NCBI GenBank assembly: GCA_039029355.1 | Contig: JBCCGI010000032.1 | Coordinates: 20,790-84,789 of the forward strand | From: JBCCGI01 sp039029355 | GTDB taxonomy: Bacteria > Planctomycetota > UBA1135 > GCA-002686595 | DNA: 64,000 nucleotides | Reading direction: 5' to 3' | In this document: one piece after another, positions 17,642-25,778 of the stretch | How the letters are laid out: the number at the start of each line of letters is the position of its first letter | How positions within the stretch are numbered: the first letter of the stretch is position 1 | Notes under the pieces: generated by a model | What the model was told of the DNA's origin: nothing | What the model saw: the letters and a program-made list of their open reading frames with translations, nothing else | Database searches by the model: none | Made by a program: the position numbers and the translations under genes

Positions 17642-18423
17642 GGCAGGTCCTCCAGGATGCTCTTCAACAAGCCGAGGGCGCGGCGCTCGTGTCGCTCCAC
17701 GGTCTTGCGGTGGACGCCCCATTGCGCGGCGAGCGCGACCCGTGTGCGGCCCTCGATGTAGAGCTCGAAGACCAGCGCGTGCAGCTTGGGCTCGCGGGCG
17801 CGGAGCCGCTCAAAGGCGCGCCAGACGCGCTCGGCGGGCGAATCGTCTTCCGCAGGGCCCGCCAGCCCGTCGGCCAAGCCGTCGGTTAGAGCGCCCATGC
17901 GGCGGCGGGGCGAGTACTGCTCGCACGGCGGATCCAGGCGCCGCGGGTTGCTGGCGCCGTCCAGGGCCCGCGGGTACGGGTTCCCGGGGTAGCTACACGC
18001 GCGTTCGGCGCCGAGGTAGTGCGTGCAGTTGCGGCACCTCGTGCGCCCCAGCTCACGGCGCGTGACCAGGCGCGCGTCGTTGAGCACCGCCTGCAGCAGG
18101 TAGTGTTGGTTGAGGCGCTTGGGGCCGCTCCCGCGGGACTTCGACAGCCGCGTCAGCGTCAGCAGCACGTCGGCGCCGTGGGCCGAATCCGACGGCGGCG
18201 CGCCGCCGGGCGCGCGGTGGTAGCGCGCGAGCGCCCGCGCCAGCCAGCCCAGCAGCGGGCAGCCGCTGCGAACCGGCTGGACGATCTCCACCACCCGCGC
18301 CGGCGCGATCCCCCGCGCGACCTCACATCCGCCGGCCGCCGCGTGCAGCGAGCACTCCGCCAGAGAGCACGAGGCCAGCGCGTTTCGCGGGGCGGACAGC
18401 GAATTCGTGCCGGAGGTCTCCAA
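17638..18423 (-). CDS. Cysteine-rich regulator with sigma-70 region 4-like HTH
   Basis: 261 residues from a TTG at 18421-18423 (start uncertain). The C-terminus (~200-258) is a sigma region 4/LuxR-like helix-turn-helix: VFELYIEGRTRVALAAQWGV then HRKTVERHERRALGLL. Instead of an obvious sigma region 2, the rest holds eight cysteines in two groups: 19, 24, 33, 55 and 130, 133, 143, 167 (CRNCTHYLGAERAC...PPCEQY), suggesting a zinc or iron-sulfur site. First gene of the regulator, membrane protein, TPR-CHAT operon, all linked by 4-8 nt overlaps. It could be a divergent ECF sigma factor or a DNA-binding redox/metal sensor; I cannot decide from sequence. Confidence 0.65.
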   Translation of the reverse strand: METSGTNSLSAPRNALASCSLAECSLHAAAGGCEVARGIAPARVVEIVQPVRSGCPLLGWLARALARYHRAPGGAPPSDSAHGADVLLTLTRLSKSRGSGPKRLNQHYLLQAVLNDARLVTRRELGRTRCRNCTHYLGAERACSYPGNPYPRALDGASNPRRLDPPCEQYSPRRRMGALTDGLADGLAGPAEDDSPAERVWRAFERLRAREPKLHALVFELYIEGRTRVALAAQWGVHRKTVERHERRALGLLKSILEDLP

Positions 18424-18507
18424 GAGGGGGCAGGGCGCGGCGAGGAGTGGCGACCCGGCCCCATTCTCCCATGCCCGGCGAACATCGGGGGGGCGAGAAC
18501 GTCAACG

Positions 18508-18535
18508 CGAGCGTCCGACTAGTCGGACACGCTCG
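18508..18535 (-). terminator. Hairpin overlapping the osmC stop codon
   Basis: CGAGCG (18508-18513) pairs with CGCTCG (18530-18535) around the perfect 14-bp palindrome TCCGACTAGTCGGA (18514-18527), with a two-base bulge. The central CTA is the osmC stop codon (TAG on the minus strand). Probably a terminator built over the last codons of osmC. Confidence 0.55.
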
Positions 18536-18944
18536 CCGCGCCCCACTCGAAGCGCACCGGGATGTCGACCTCGGGCCGCAGGCTCTTGTGCACCGGGCAG
18601 TGCAGGGCGGCGCGCTCGAGGATCGTGCGTCCCTTCTCGTCGAGCTCGGCCGCGATCCGGATGACCACGGTCAGGGAACCGATGCGGCGCTCGGGGTCCG
18701 CCGCCATGCCCTTCTCGACCTGCACGGTGCTCCCGACGAGGTCCCAGCCGTGCTTCTCCGCCTGGATCCCCATGATCGTCATCATGCAGGCGCCGAGCGC
18801 GGTCGCGACGAGGTCGGTCGGCGAGAAGGACTCGCCCTTGCCGTGGTTGTCGACCGGCGCGTCGGTCAGCACGGAGGCGCCGGAGGGGCCGTGCGTAGCC
18901 CGGCAGCGGAGGGAGCCGTCGTAGGTGACTTGGACTTGAACCAT
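18519..18944 (-). CDS. OsmC family protein (peroxide/organic-hydroperoxide type)
   Basis: 141 residues with the two conserved cysteines of the Ohr/OsmC fold: Cys53 in TALGACMMT and Cys116 in AALHCPVHKSL. ESFSPTDLVATALGAC and the C-terminal IPVRFEW are typical of the YhfA/OsmC branch. These proteins reduce organic hydroperoxides with the cysteine pair or, in the YhfA branch, have unclear thiol chemistry. Monocistronic between the SGNH hydrolase stop and the CHAT operon. ATG at 18942-18944. Confidence 0.9.
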   Translation of the reverse strand: MVQVQVTYDGSLRCRATHGPSGASVLTDAPVDNHGKGESFSPTDLVATALGACMMTIMGIQAEKHGWDLVGSTVQVEKGMAADPERRIGSLTVVIRIAAELDEKGRTILERAALHCPVHKSLRPEVDIPVRFEWGAASVSD

Positions 18945-18979
18945 CGGCCCATCTTAGGGTCCGGGCCGGCCCGCGTCGC

Positions 18980-20551
18980 TCAGCGGACCTCCGGCAGCTC
19001 GAGCACGTCGGTCAGCACCTCCTCGGGGGAGCCCGGCTCGAAGCCGCGCGGCAGGACCAGCGCCTGCAGCGTCGACGCCGGCCGCGGGCGCTGCGGGTCG
19101 AAGCCGGGCAGGGGCGCGAGGCCGCCCGGGCCGCACTCGATCGACAGCCGGTCGGGCAGCAGCTGCGCCTCGTCGACCAGGACCGCGCCGCGGATCCCCC
19201 ACCGCCCGCGCTCGAGCGGCGGCCCGACCGCGATCGAAACGACCGCGCGGTCGCCGGGCCGCGCGTGGAGCAGCGGCGCGCCCGTCCCGTCGAGCACCAG
19301 CCGCGGTGGCACGAGCGTGACCGCGTCCACAAGCCGGCCGACGCCGCCTGCGGTCTGCACGAGCACATCGCGCCGCCCGCCGGCGTCGCGCGCCACCGTG
19401 CCCTCGACCCACTCAGCGCCGCGCGTGAGATCGACCAGCGGCCGCCCGCCGAGCAGCACCGCGAGCTCGGCGTCCGGCGCCAGGCCCGCGACGTGGACCC
19501 GCAGGCGATCTCCGCCCAGGGCCGACACCGCTAGCGGCTCGACCGCGATCACCTGGGGCGGCGCCGCGGGAGGAGCGACGCGCCGCGCCCCAAGGCTCGC
19601 CGCGGCCAGCGGCGCGAGCTCGTCGACCACCAGCTCCCAAAGCGGCGGCGCGGGGTGCACGAAGTCCAGGAAGAGCTCGTCGGGCGCGGCGCCCGCGGCG
19701 GCGCTGAGCTCGGCCGCGCTCACCAGCGGCGCGCCGCGGGCCGTGGCCGCGCGGCGGACGCTTCCGCGATCCTCCGCCAGGCGCGGGTGCTCGCGCAGCG
19801 TCGCCGGCGGGTGCGCCGGCAGGACCAGGATCGACGCCGCGCCGGCACTCTCGATCGCGTCCAGCATCCGCCCCACGACGCTCTCGACCTCGCCCGCGGT
19901 GAGCCGCGTGCGCGCCTCGTCGCCGGCCGCGGCCGAGCGCATCAGACGCAGGAGCCGCGAGCGGCCGAACAGGCCGCGCTCCGCTTCGAGCAGCTCGACG
20001 TCGCCGCGCCCGAGCGCCGGAGCCTGGTCGTTCCAGGCGCCGACGTAGAGCACGAAGAGCTCGGGCGACCAGGCCTCGAGCGCCTCCTCGACCACGCGCA
20101 GGCTCTGGGCGCTGGAGTAGCCCGGCACGCCCAGGTTCAACACCTGCAGCGCGCGCGGATCGTAGCCGCGCTCGCCGAGGGCGCGCTCGAGGCGGCGCGG
20201 GAGGGTGTCCTCCACGTCGAGGCCGACGCCGTACACGCACGAGTCGCCGACCACCGCCACGCGCAGCATCCCCGCCGGTGCGGGCTCGGCCGGCCGCCCG
20301 CGCCAGGGCCACGGCCCGGTGCCGTAGACGCCGGGGTGATCGGGGCGCGCCCGGTAGCCCGGCGCGAGGGCGTAGATGCGGGCGGGGTGCGCCTCGAGCA
20401 GCCCGCGCCGCGCCTCGATCGGGTTCTGGGCCTGGAACGACAGGAACGCGTCGGGCTCGGGGCGCGCGGCGAGCAGCAGCTCGCCGGCGAGCACCGCCAC
20501 CAGCGCGCTGGCGACCGCAGCCGCGGCGCGGAGCGTCCTGGACCCGGCCAA
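18980..20551 (-). CDS. Exported SGNH/GDSL-family hydrolase
   Basis: About 523 residues from a TTG at 20549-20551, with an N-terminal hydrophobic anchor (AAAAVASALVAVLAGELLLAA). SGNH blocks are clear: block I AVVGDSCVYGVGL (nucleophile Ser), block II LNLGVPGYSS, block III VLYVGAWND (Gly/Asn oxyanion) and block V DFVHP with the catalytic Asp-x-x-His near residue 310. About 200 further residues form beta-rich segments (VEPLAVSALGGDRLRVHVAG) of unknown role. Likely an esterase or acetyl hydrolase on a cell-surface glycan or lipid. It follows the amidohydrolase gene by 6 nt and is probably cotranscribed. Confidence 0.78.
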   Translation of the reverse strand: MAGSRTLRAAAAVASALVAVLAGELLLAARPEPDAFLSFQAQNPIEARRGLLEAHPARIYALAPGYRARPDHPGVYGTGPWPWRGRPAEPAPAGMLRVAVVGDSCVYGVGLDVEDTLPRRLERALGERGYDPRALQVLNLGVPGYSSAQSLRVVEEALEAWSPELFVLYVGAWNDQAPALGRGDVELLEAERGLFGRSRLLRLMRSAAAGDEARTRLTAGEVESVVGRMLDAIESAGAASILVLPAHPPATLREHPRLAEDRGSVRRAATARGAPLVSAAELSAAAGAAPDELFLDFVHPAPPLWELVVDELAPLAAASLGARRVAPPAAPPQVIAVEPLAVSALGGDRLRVHVAGLAPDAELAVLLGGRPLVDLTRGAEWVEGTVARDAGGRRDVLVQTAGGVGRLVDAVTLVPPRLVLDGTGAPLLHARPGDRAVVSIAVGPPLERGRWGIRGAVLVDEAQLLPDRLSIECGPGGLAPLPGFDPQRPRPASTLQALVLPRGFEPGSPEEVLTDVLELPEVR

Positions 20552-20557
20552 AGGGGG

Positions 20558-22267
20558 TCAGCGGCCGTCGAAGACGACCTCTCCCTCGATCACGGTGAGC
20601 AGCACGCGCGCGTCGAGCAGGCGCGCCGGCTCGCAGGTCACCGGGTCGACGTCCAGCACCGTGAGGTCGGCGAACCAGCCGGGGCGCAGCTGGCCGCGCT
20701 CATCCTCCTCGCGCACCGCGAAGGCCGCGCCCGAGGTGAAGCCGGCCAGGGCCTCGGCGCCGGACATGCGCTGCTCGGGCTGGAAGCCGCCCGCGGGCTG
20801 GCCGGCCTCATCCTGGCGCGTGCGCGCGGCGTACAGGCCGAGCAGCGGAGCCGACGGCTCGACCGGGAAGTCGCTGCCGAACGCGAGCGGCGCGTTGTCG
20901 GCCGTCAACCGCCGCCAGGCATAGGCGCCGCGCAGGCGCTCGGGCCCGACGCGTTCGCCGGCCCAGCGCATGTCGCTGGTCGCGTGGCGCGGCTGCATCG
21001 AGGGAATCGCGCCCATCGCCGCGAAGCGCGGCCAGTCCGCCTCCGCGACGACCTGCGCGTGCTCGACGCGCGGGCGCAGGGCGAGGAAGCCCGTATCGCG
21101 CTCGGCCTGGCGCTCGAAGGCGTCGAGCACGGCGCGGTTGCCGCGGTCGCCGATCGCGTGGATCGCCGGCTGCAGCCGCAGCTCGGCGCAGGTCGCGACG
21201 AGCGCTTCGAGCTCGTCCTGCTCCATGCGCAGCAGGCCGACCTCGTCCGGCGCGTCGTGGTAGGGATGCAGCAGCGCCGCGCCGCGCGAACCGAGGGCGC
21301 CGTCGATCATCAGCTTCACGCCCGACAGCTGCACGCACGGCCCCCCGCGCTCCGCGAGCAGCGGCGCGAGCGCCGGCGCGTTGAGCCCGCCGTTGCCCCA
21401 CAGGTAGGCGTGGACGCGCAGCCGGAGCTCGCCCGAGGCCTCGAGCTCGCGCAGCAGCGCGAGCTCCGCGGGCGACAGGCCCATGTCGTGCACGCAGGTC
21501 AGCCCCTCGGCCAGCAGCTTGCGCTGCGCGTGCAGCAGGTGGCGGCGCAGGTCCCCGGCGTCGGGCTCCGGCACGTGCCGGCCGACGAGCTGCATCGCGG
21601 TGTCGACCAGCACGCCGGTCGCGCGTCCGGCGTCGTCGACGTGCACGCGGCCGCCCTCGACCGTCGGTACCGGGTCAAGCACGCCGTCGAGCCCGGCGGC
21701 CGAGAGCGCGCGCGCGTTCGCGAGCGCGGCGTGGCCGTCGACGCGGCTGACGAGGACCGGGTGGTCGGGGACGCGGTCGGACAGCGGCGCGTGGTGCGGG
21801 AACTCGGCGTCCGGCCAGCGCGTGTGGTCCCAGCCGCGGCCGGTGATCCAGGTGCCGGGCGCGAGCTCGGCCGCGCGCGCGGCGATGCGCTCGATCACCT
21901 CTTCGTAGGAGCGCGTGTCCTGCAGGTCGACCGCCTCGAGCAGCGCACCGAGCCCGAGCAGGTGCCCGTGCGCGTCCTGCAGCCCCGGCACCGCGGTCGC
22001 GCCGCCCAGGTTGAGCGGACGGACGTCTTCGCCCGCGGCGAGCACCGCTCCGGCCAGTTCGCCGGCGAAGGCGACGCGACCGTCGCGCACGAGGAGCGCC
22101 TCGACCGTCGTGCCGGCGCCGTCGCCCAGGTGAATCGTGCCGCCGGTGATGAGCAGCTCGGACCCGTCGGATCCGCCCTCCTCGCCGACCGTGGAGCAGG
22201 CCGAGACCAGGCCGAAGACGAGCGCCGCCAGCGCGCCCGCGGCGCGCGGAGTGAAGAGTCGCTTCAT
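20558..22267 (-). CDS. Lipoprotein amidohydrolase, YtcJ-like
   Basis: 569 residues. A lipobox-type signal (LAALVFGLVSACS) predicts export and lipid anchoring at Cys24. Metal-site motifs of the amidohydrolase 3 (YtcJ) group are in order: PGLQDAHGHLLGLG (HxH), GVKLMIDGALGSRGA with the lysine, AIHAIGDRGNRAVLDA, RVEHAQVV and APLAFGSDFPVEPSAPLLGL (metal Asp). The family hydrolyses N-acyl or cyclic amides; natural substrates are mostly unknown. ATG at 22265-22267 (MKRLFTPRAAG). First gene of a pair with the SGNH hydrolase. Confidence 0.88.
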   Translation of the reverse strand: MKRLFTPRAAGALAALVFGLVSACSTVGEEGGSDGSELLITGGTIHLGDGAGTTVEALLVRDGRVAFAGELAGAVLAAGEDVRPLNLGGATAVPGLQDAHGHLLGLGALLEAVDLQDTRSYEEVIERIAARAAELAPGTWITGRGWDHTRWPDAEFPHHAPLSDRVPDHPVLVSRVDGHAALANARALSAAGLDGVLDPVPTVEGGRVHVDDAGRATGVLVDTAMQLVGRHVPEPDAGDLRRHLLHAQRKLLAEGLTCVHDMGLSPAELALLRELEASGELRLRVHAYLWGNGGLNAPALAPLLAERGGPCVQLSGVKLMIDGALGSRGAALLHPYHDAPDEVGLLRMEQDELEALVATCAELRLQPAIHAIGDRGNRAVLDAFERQAERDTGFLALRPRVEHAQVVAEADWPRFAAMGAIPSMQPRHATSDMRWAGERVGPERLRGAYAWRRLTADNAPLAFGSDFPVEPSAPLLGLYAARTRQDEAGQPAGGFQPEQRMSGAEALAGFTSGAAFAVREEDERGQLRPGWFADLTVLDVDPVTCEPARLLDARVLLTVIEGEVVFDGR

Positions 22268-22312
22268 CGCCGGAGTGTAACGCCGGCGATGTTCGCAGCC
22301 CGCGGGTTAGAT

Positions 22313-22444
22313 CTAGCGGACGCCCGCGATCGCGTTCGCAGGAGGCTGCTGGGCCAAGGCCTGGCTACGCTTGGAAGCCGAGGCGAACCACAGCAGTCCC
22401 ACGACAAGCGCCGCGAGGAGCAGCTCATGGGGACGGAGGCGCAT
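22313..22444 (-). CDS. Possible 43-residue single-helix membrane peptide
   Basis: A short frame (MRLRPHELLLAALVVGLLWF...) with a basic start, one hydrophobic helix at about 8-21 and a polar tail rich in Gln, Pro and Ala. GC-rich third positions and lack of overlap with a better gene argue for coding; no Shine-Dalgarno is visible, which argues against. It lies between the divergent SDR gene and the amidohydrolase gene, same strand as the latter. Confidence 0.4.
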   Translation of the reverse strand: MRLRPHELLLAALVVGLLWFASASKRSQALAQQPPANAIAGVR

Positions 22445-22574
22445 GACGCGTGCATCGACCGAATCCCCGAATCCCTGAAGCGGTCCCCGGTCACGGGCGG
22501 GAAACGCCCTTCGGCGGCTCCAAAACCGCTCTTCGCCCCTCGCGCGTCGCAGCGCGCCGCATAGAGTGCGCTCC

Positions 22575-23327
22575 ATGAGCACCCGACGACTCGAAGGAAA
22601 GCGCGCGCTCGTCACCGGAGCGAGCGCGGGAATCGGAGCCGCGACCGCCCGCGCCCTCGCCGCCGAGGGCGCCGAGCTGGTCCTGTGCGCGCGACGCGCG
22701 GAGCGCCTGGACGCCCTCGCCGCCGAGCTCGGCGGCGCGCAGACCGTCGCGCTCGACGTGCGCGACGCGGCGGCGATGAAGTCGGCCTTTGAAGGCGAGA
22801 CGTTCGACATCGTCCTCGCCAACGCGGGCCTCGGCCGCGGCCTCGGCAAGATCGGCGACGGCGACCCCGCCGACTGGGCCGAGATGATGGACACCAACGT
22901 CGGCGGCGTGCTGCACACGGTCCACGCGACCCTGCCGGCGATGCTCGCGCGCGGCGCGGGCGACTTCGTCGTGCTGGGCAGCGTCGCCGGCCGCGAGGTC
23001 TACCCCGGCGGCAACGTCTACTGCGCGAGCAAGCACGCGGTGCGCGGCGTCTACAAGGCGCTGCGCCGCGACCACTACGGCAGCGGCGTGCGCTTCACCA
23101 CCGTCGACCCGGGCATGGTCGAGACCGAGTTCTCGCTGGTGCGCTTCCACGGCGACGCCGAGGCGGCCGACGCGATGTACAAGGGCATGACGCCGATGCG
23201 CCCCGAGGACGTGGCCGAGTCGGTGCTGTTCGCCGTGACGCGCCCGCCCCACGTCAACATCGGCGAGATCGTGATGTGGGCCTCGGCGCAGGGCGCGACG
23301 TGGCTGTGCGCGCGGGACGAGGGGTAG
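22575..23327 (+). CDS. Short-chain dehydrogenase/reductase (YdfG-like)
   Basis: 250-residue classical SDR: cofactor motif TGASAGIGAATA near residue 15, NAGLGRG, catalytic Ser in VLGSVAGREVYPGG and the YCASK active site. LCARRAER after strand 2 suggests NADP(H) preference, and VDPGMVETEFSLVRFHGD is characteristic of the YdfG/serine 3-dehydrogenase branch, which oxidises L-allo-threonine, serine and 3-hydroxy acids. ATG at 22575 (MSTRRLEG). Stands alone on the plus strand and converges on the exosortase locus. Confidence 0.9.
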   Translation: MSTRRLEGKRALVTGASAGIGAATARALAAEGAELVLCARRAERLDALAAELGGAQTVALDVRDAAAMKSAFEGETFDIVLANAGLGRGLGKIGDGDPADWAEMMDTNVGGVLHTVHATLPAMLARGAGDFVVLGSVAGREVYPGGNVYCASKHAVRGVYKALRRDHYGSGVRFTTVDPGMVETEFSLVRFHGDAEAADAMYKGMTPMRPEDVAESVLFAVTRPPHVNIGEIVMWASAQGATWLCARDEG

Positions 23328-23339
23328 CCGGGCAGCCTC

Positions 23340-23942
23340 CTAGGGCTCCCGCCGGGCGAGCTCCGGGAACCAGCGCACGGAGACGAGCGCCCAGATCGCG
23401 ACCGGCAGAACGAAGCCGATCGTGGGGTCCTTGAAGAGGACGTAGGAAACCGAGTCGAGCCACGAATAGGCCCGCGGATCCAACGACAGCAAACGAACGC
23501 CGTCGACCTCGATCCACGTGAAGTCCCGAGCGACCCGCAGGCCGATCCGGGCGGCCGTGAAGAGCGCGACCAAGCCGCTGCCCAGCGCAGCTCGGGCGAG
23601 CCGGGCCTTGCGGGTCGCCGGGGTCGCGAGGACCAGGCTCAGGAAGACCGCCCAGGGAACGAAGGCGTGCAGGAAGCCGCTGGCCGCGAGGGAATGGAAG
23701 CGCTGCGGATGCTCTCTGTGGTAGAGCCGAATCTCCGCGTCGATCCACTCACGCCGCGGCTCCAACACCCGGCAGTCGACCGCACGGTCCGCCCCGAAGT
23801 CGGAGAACAGCCGGTTGCCCGTCCAAGCGCATCCCGCCAGATACGGAGACCTCACGGCGGGCCACAGCGCGATCAGGACGGCGAACAAGAGGACCGCGCG
23901 GCTCGTCAGTCGGAGAACCGGTCGCCAGCGGACGCCCGTCAT
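23340..23942 (-). CDS. Four-helix membrane protein of the exosortase locus
   Basis: 200 residues, start ATG at 23940-23942 overlapping the exosortase stop (ATGA). Predicted membrane helices near 10-28 (TSRAVLLFAVLIALWPA), 88-106 (LHAFVPWAVFLSLVLA), 118-136 and 172-190 (IGFVLPVAIWALVSVRWF). The loop after helix 1 has CAWTGNRLFSDFG and DCRV, two cysteines likely exported and able to form a disulfide. Its fixed position after an XrtH-type exosortase suggests an accessory of that system; I recall exosortase-H-associated membrane proteins in annotation databases but cannot confirm a match. Last gene of the operon. Confidence 0.75.
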   Translation of the reverse strand: MTGVRWRPVLRLTSRAVLLFAVLIALWPAVRSPYLAGCAWTGNRLFSDFGADRAVDCRVLEPRREWIDAEIRLYHREHPQRFHSLAASGFLHAFVPWAVFLSLVLATPATRKARLARAALGSGLVALFTAARIGLRVARDFTWIEVDGVRLLSLDPRAYSWLDSVSYVLFKDPTIGFVLPVAIWALVSVRWFPELARREP

Positions 23943-24472
23943 CCAGGTCGGGCGCGGCGCCCCAGCCACGCCACCCAGGCCATCCAGAGGCCGAAGGCCG
24001 AGAGAACGAACAGTCCCTGCCAGACCGTCATGTGCATCAGCTCGAAGTACTCCTCGAAGTGATGGCCGACGACGTACAGCGTCGAGAGGCGAACGACGTT
24101 GAGAACCAGGAGGAGCACGACGCCGACGACGGCACCGATGATCTTCTCGGACCAGCGGGCTGGAAAGGCGACGACCACGGCCAGGAAGATCGCGATGGGC
24201 TGCAGGGCGTCGCACCCGTGCTTCACCTCCATCGCAAAGCGCGGCGAGCTCACCACCGTGCCCGTGACGCGGAGCTCGCTGTAGACGGGACTGAGCAGAG
24301 CCCTTGCAAGCGTCGCCTGAAGCCTCAGGTGGCTCTCGAGCAGCCCGCTTCCCCAGAGGGTCGTCGCGATCAGGATCTGGAGGCCGACCATCCAGAGCAG
24401 GGCGAACGCGAGGAAGCGCAGCACTCCTCGCGTTCCGGAGTCGCCCGCTTGCTGGGCTCTTTGGTCAGTCAT
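23939..24472 (-). CDS. xrtH: Exosortase, XrtH-like
   Basis: 177-residue multi-pass membrane protein with the exosortase/archaeosortase catalytic triad: Cys87 in KHGCDALQPIAIFL, Arg128 in LNVVRLSTLYVVGH and His147 in ELMHMTVWQG. Such enzymes recognise a C-terminal motif-helix-Arg tail and are thought to cleave and transfer the protein to a surface molecule. The short length and neighbouring IPTLxxWG-like substrate point to the exosortase H type. Start ATG at 24470-24472 overlaps the VKOR-DsbA stop by 8 nt; an in-frame ATG 7 codons upstream is less likely. Confidence 0.88.
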   Translation of the reverse strand: MTDQRAQQAGDSGTRGVLRFLAFALLWMVGLQILIATTLWGSGLLESHLRLQATLARALLSPVYSELRVTGTVVSSPRFAMEVKHGCDALQPIAIFLAVVVAFPARWSEKIIGAVVGVVLLLVLNVVRLSTLYVVGHHFEEYFELMHMTVWQGLFVLSAFGLWMAWVAWLGRRARPG

Positions 24473-25733
24473 CGGCCACCCGGCTCTCGGCAAGGCCCTG
24501 CCCGCGGTTCCGCTCAGCGGCCTGGAGCAGGGCGAACCCGACGATCTCCTCGAAGACCTCCGGGTAGAACCCGCCGTTCTTGAGGAAACCCTGGATCACG
24601 ACGGACGGCGTCGACACGATGCCGAGCTGCTTGCAGAGCGACACGTCGTGCGCCAAGGCCTGCGCCGCGCCCGGGCCGTCTGCGCAGGCGAGGAGCCGGT
24701 CGAGGCCGTCGACTCCGGACAGCCCCCGGAGCGCGTCCGCACGCGTCATGTGCTCGGGATCCTCGACGCTCATCAACGACGCGTGGATCTCCGCGAAGCG
24801 GCCTTCGATTGCGGCGCACTCGCCGATCCGCGCCAACCAACAGGCTTGCTGGTGGAAGTCCGACGGAACGGCCGGGTTGCAGGCCGAGCTCACCGGAGCG
24901 TTGACGAACACCGAACGCAGCTCGCCGGGCCATCGTTCGTGAAGCGAGTGCAGGGACCGCTCCATCGCGCGGCAGTAGGGACACTGGTAGTCCCCCACCA
25001 AGACGACCGTTACCGCCGCGTCGCCGGGCCCCATCGCTGGCTGTCCGTCGAAGACCGAAGTGTCGACCGTGGGCTGCCCGCTCCTCAGGAGCGCCTTGAA
25101 CTCCTGCATCTGCTGTTGACCTGCGAAGCGCACGTCCCACAGCGGGACGAGCACGCCCTTCAAGGCGGTCACCACGAGCGCCAGCGTGATCGCACCCAGG
25201 CCGAGCTGCAGCACGCTCCGGTAGTAGACGACCTCGTCCGCGCCCGCCAACTCGCCTCGTCGCGGAAGGAGGCCGCCCAGGGAGAAGCCCCCGGAGCCGC
25301 GCACGAGGGCCACGAACGCCGCGGCCATCGCGACGTTGAGCGCGTACGTCGTTAGGCAGCCCGGACAGAGGCTGCCGACGCGGAAGGCCATCACGTACCC
25401 GAGGTATAGGTCCACGACGACCGCAAGCCCGCACAACAGGGCGCCAAGAGACAGGAACGCGCGCTCTTCGAGGCCGCGGAAGAGACAGCTGCCGACCGCA
25501 ATTCCAAATACGGTCAGATAGAAGGCGAGGCCCCACGCGGCCAGCGGGACCCCGAGAAACCAGGCGGCCGCATGCGACAGAACGTCCCCGCACGAGAGCC
25601 CACCGCCGGCTCCGCAGGCAAGCCCCTCCACGTATCCGCGCTCGTAGAGCTCTAGGTGCTTGAGCGAGAGGTCGTGGGAGATGCCAATGCCGACGCCGGC
25701 CAGCAGGACAGGAAGCAGGACGAGGAAGCGCAT
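24465..25733 (-). CDS. VKOR-DsbA fusion thiol oxidase
   Basis: 422 residues. Residues 1-190 are a vitamin K epoxide reductase domain with four to five helices, the loop cysteines Cys40 and Cys48 (LACGAGGGLSCGD) and the quinone-site CPGC at 123-126. After a further helix (~175-195) a DsbA-like thioredoxin domain follows with CPYC at 251-254 and cis-Pro region VSTPSVVIQG. It should oxidise exported cysteines and pass electrons to quinone in one polypeptide. Sits between a cysteine-rich exported protein and its exosortase, so that protein is a plausible client. ATG at 25731-25733. Confidence 0.92.
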   Translation of the reverse strand: MRFLVLLPVLLAGVGIGISHDLSLKHLELYERGYVEGLACGAGGGLSCGDVLSHAAAWFLGVPLAAWGLAFYLTVFGIAVGSCLFRGLEERAFLSLGALLCGLAVVVDLYLGYVMAFRVGSLCPGCLTTYALNVAMAAAFVALVRGSGGFSLGGLLPRRGELAGADEVVYYRSVLQLGLGAITLALVVTALKGVLVPLWDVRFAGQQQMQEFKALLRSGQPTVDTSVFDGQPAMGPGDAAVTVVLVGDYQCPYCRAMERSLHSLHERWPGELRSVFVNAPVSSACNPAVPSDFHQQACWLARIGECAAIEGRFAEIHASLMSVEDPEHMTRADALRGLSGVDGLDRLLACADGPGAAQALAHDVSLCKQLGIVSTPSVVIQGFLKNGGFYPEVFEEIVGFALLQAAERNRGQGLAESRVADD

Positions 25734-25778
25734 TGAGCTCTGGGGACCGCGAATGCGCAGATCCCCGCGCTCGGCTCC

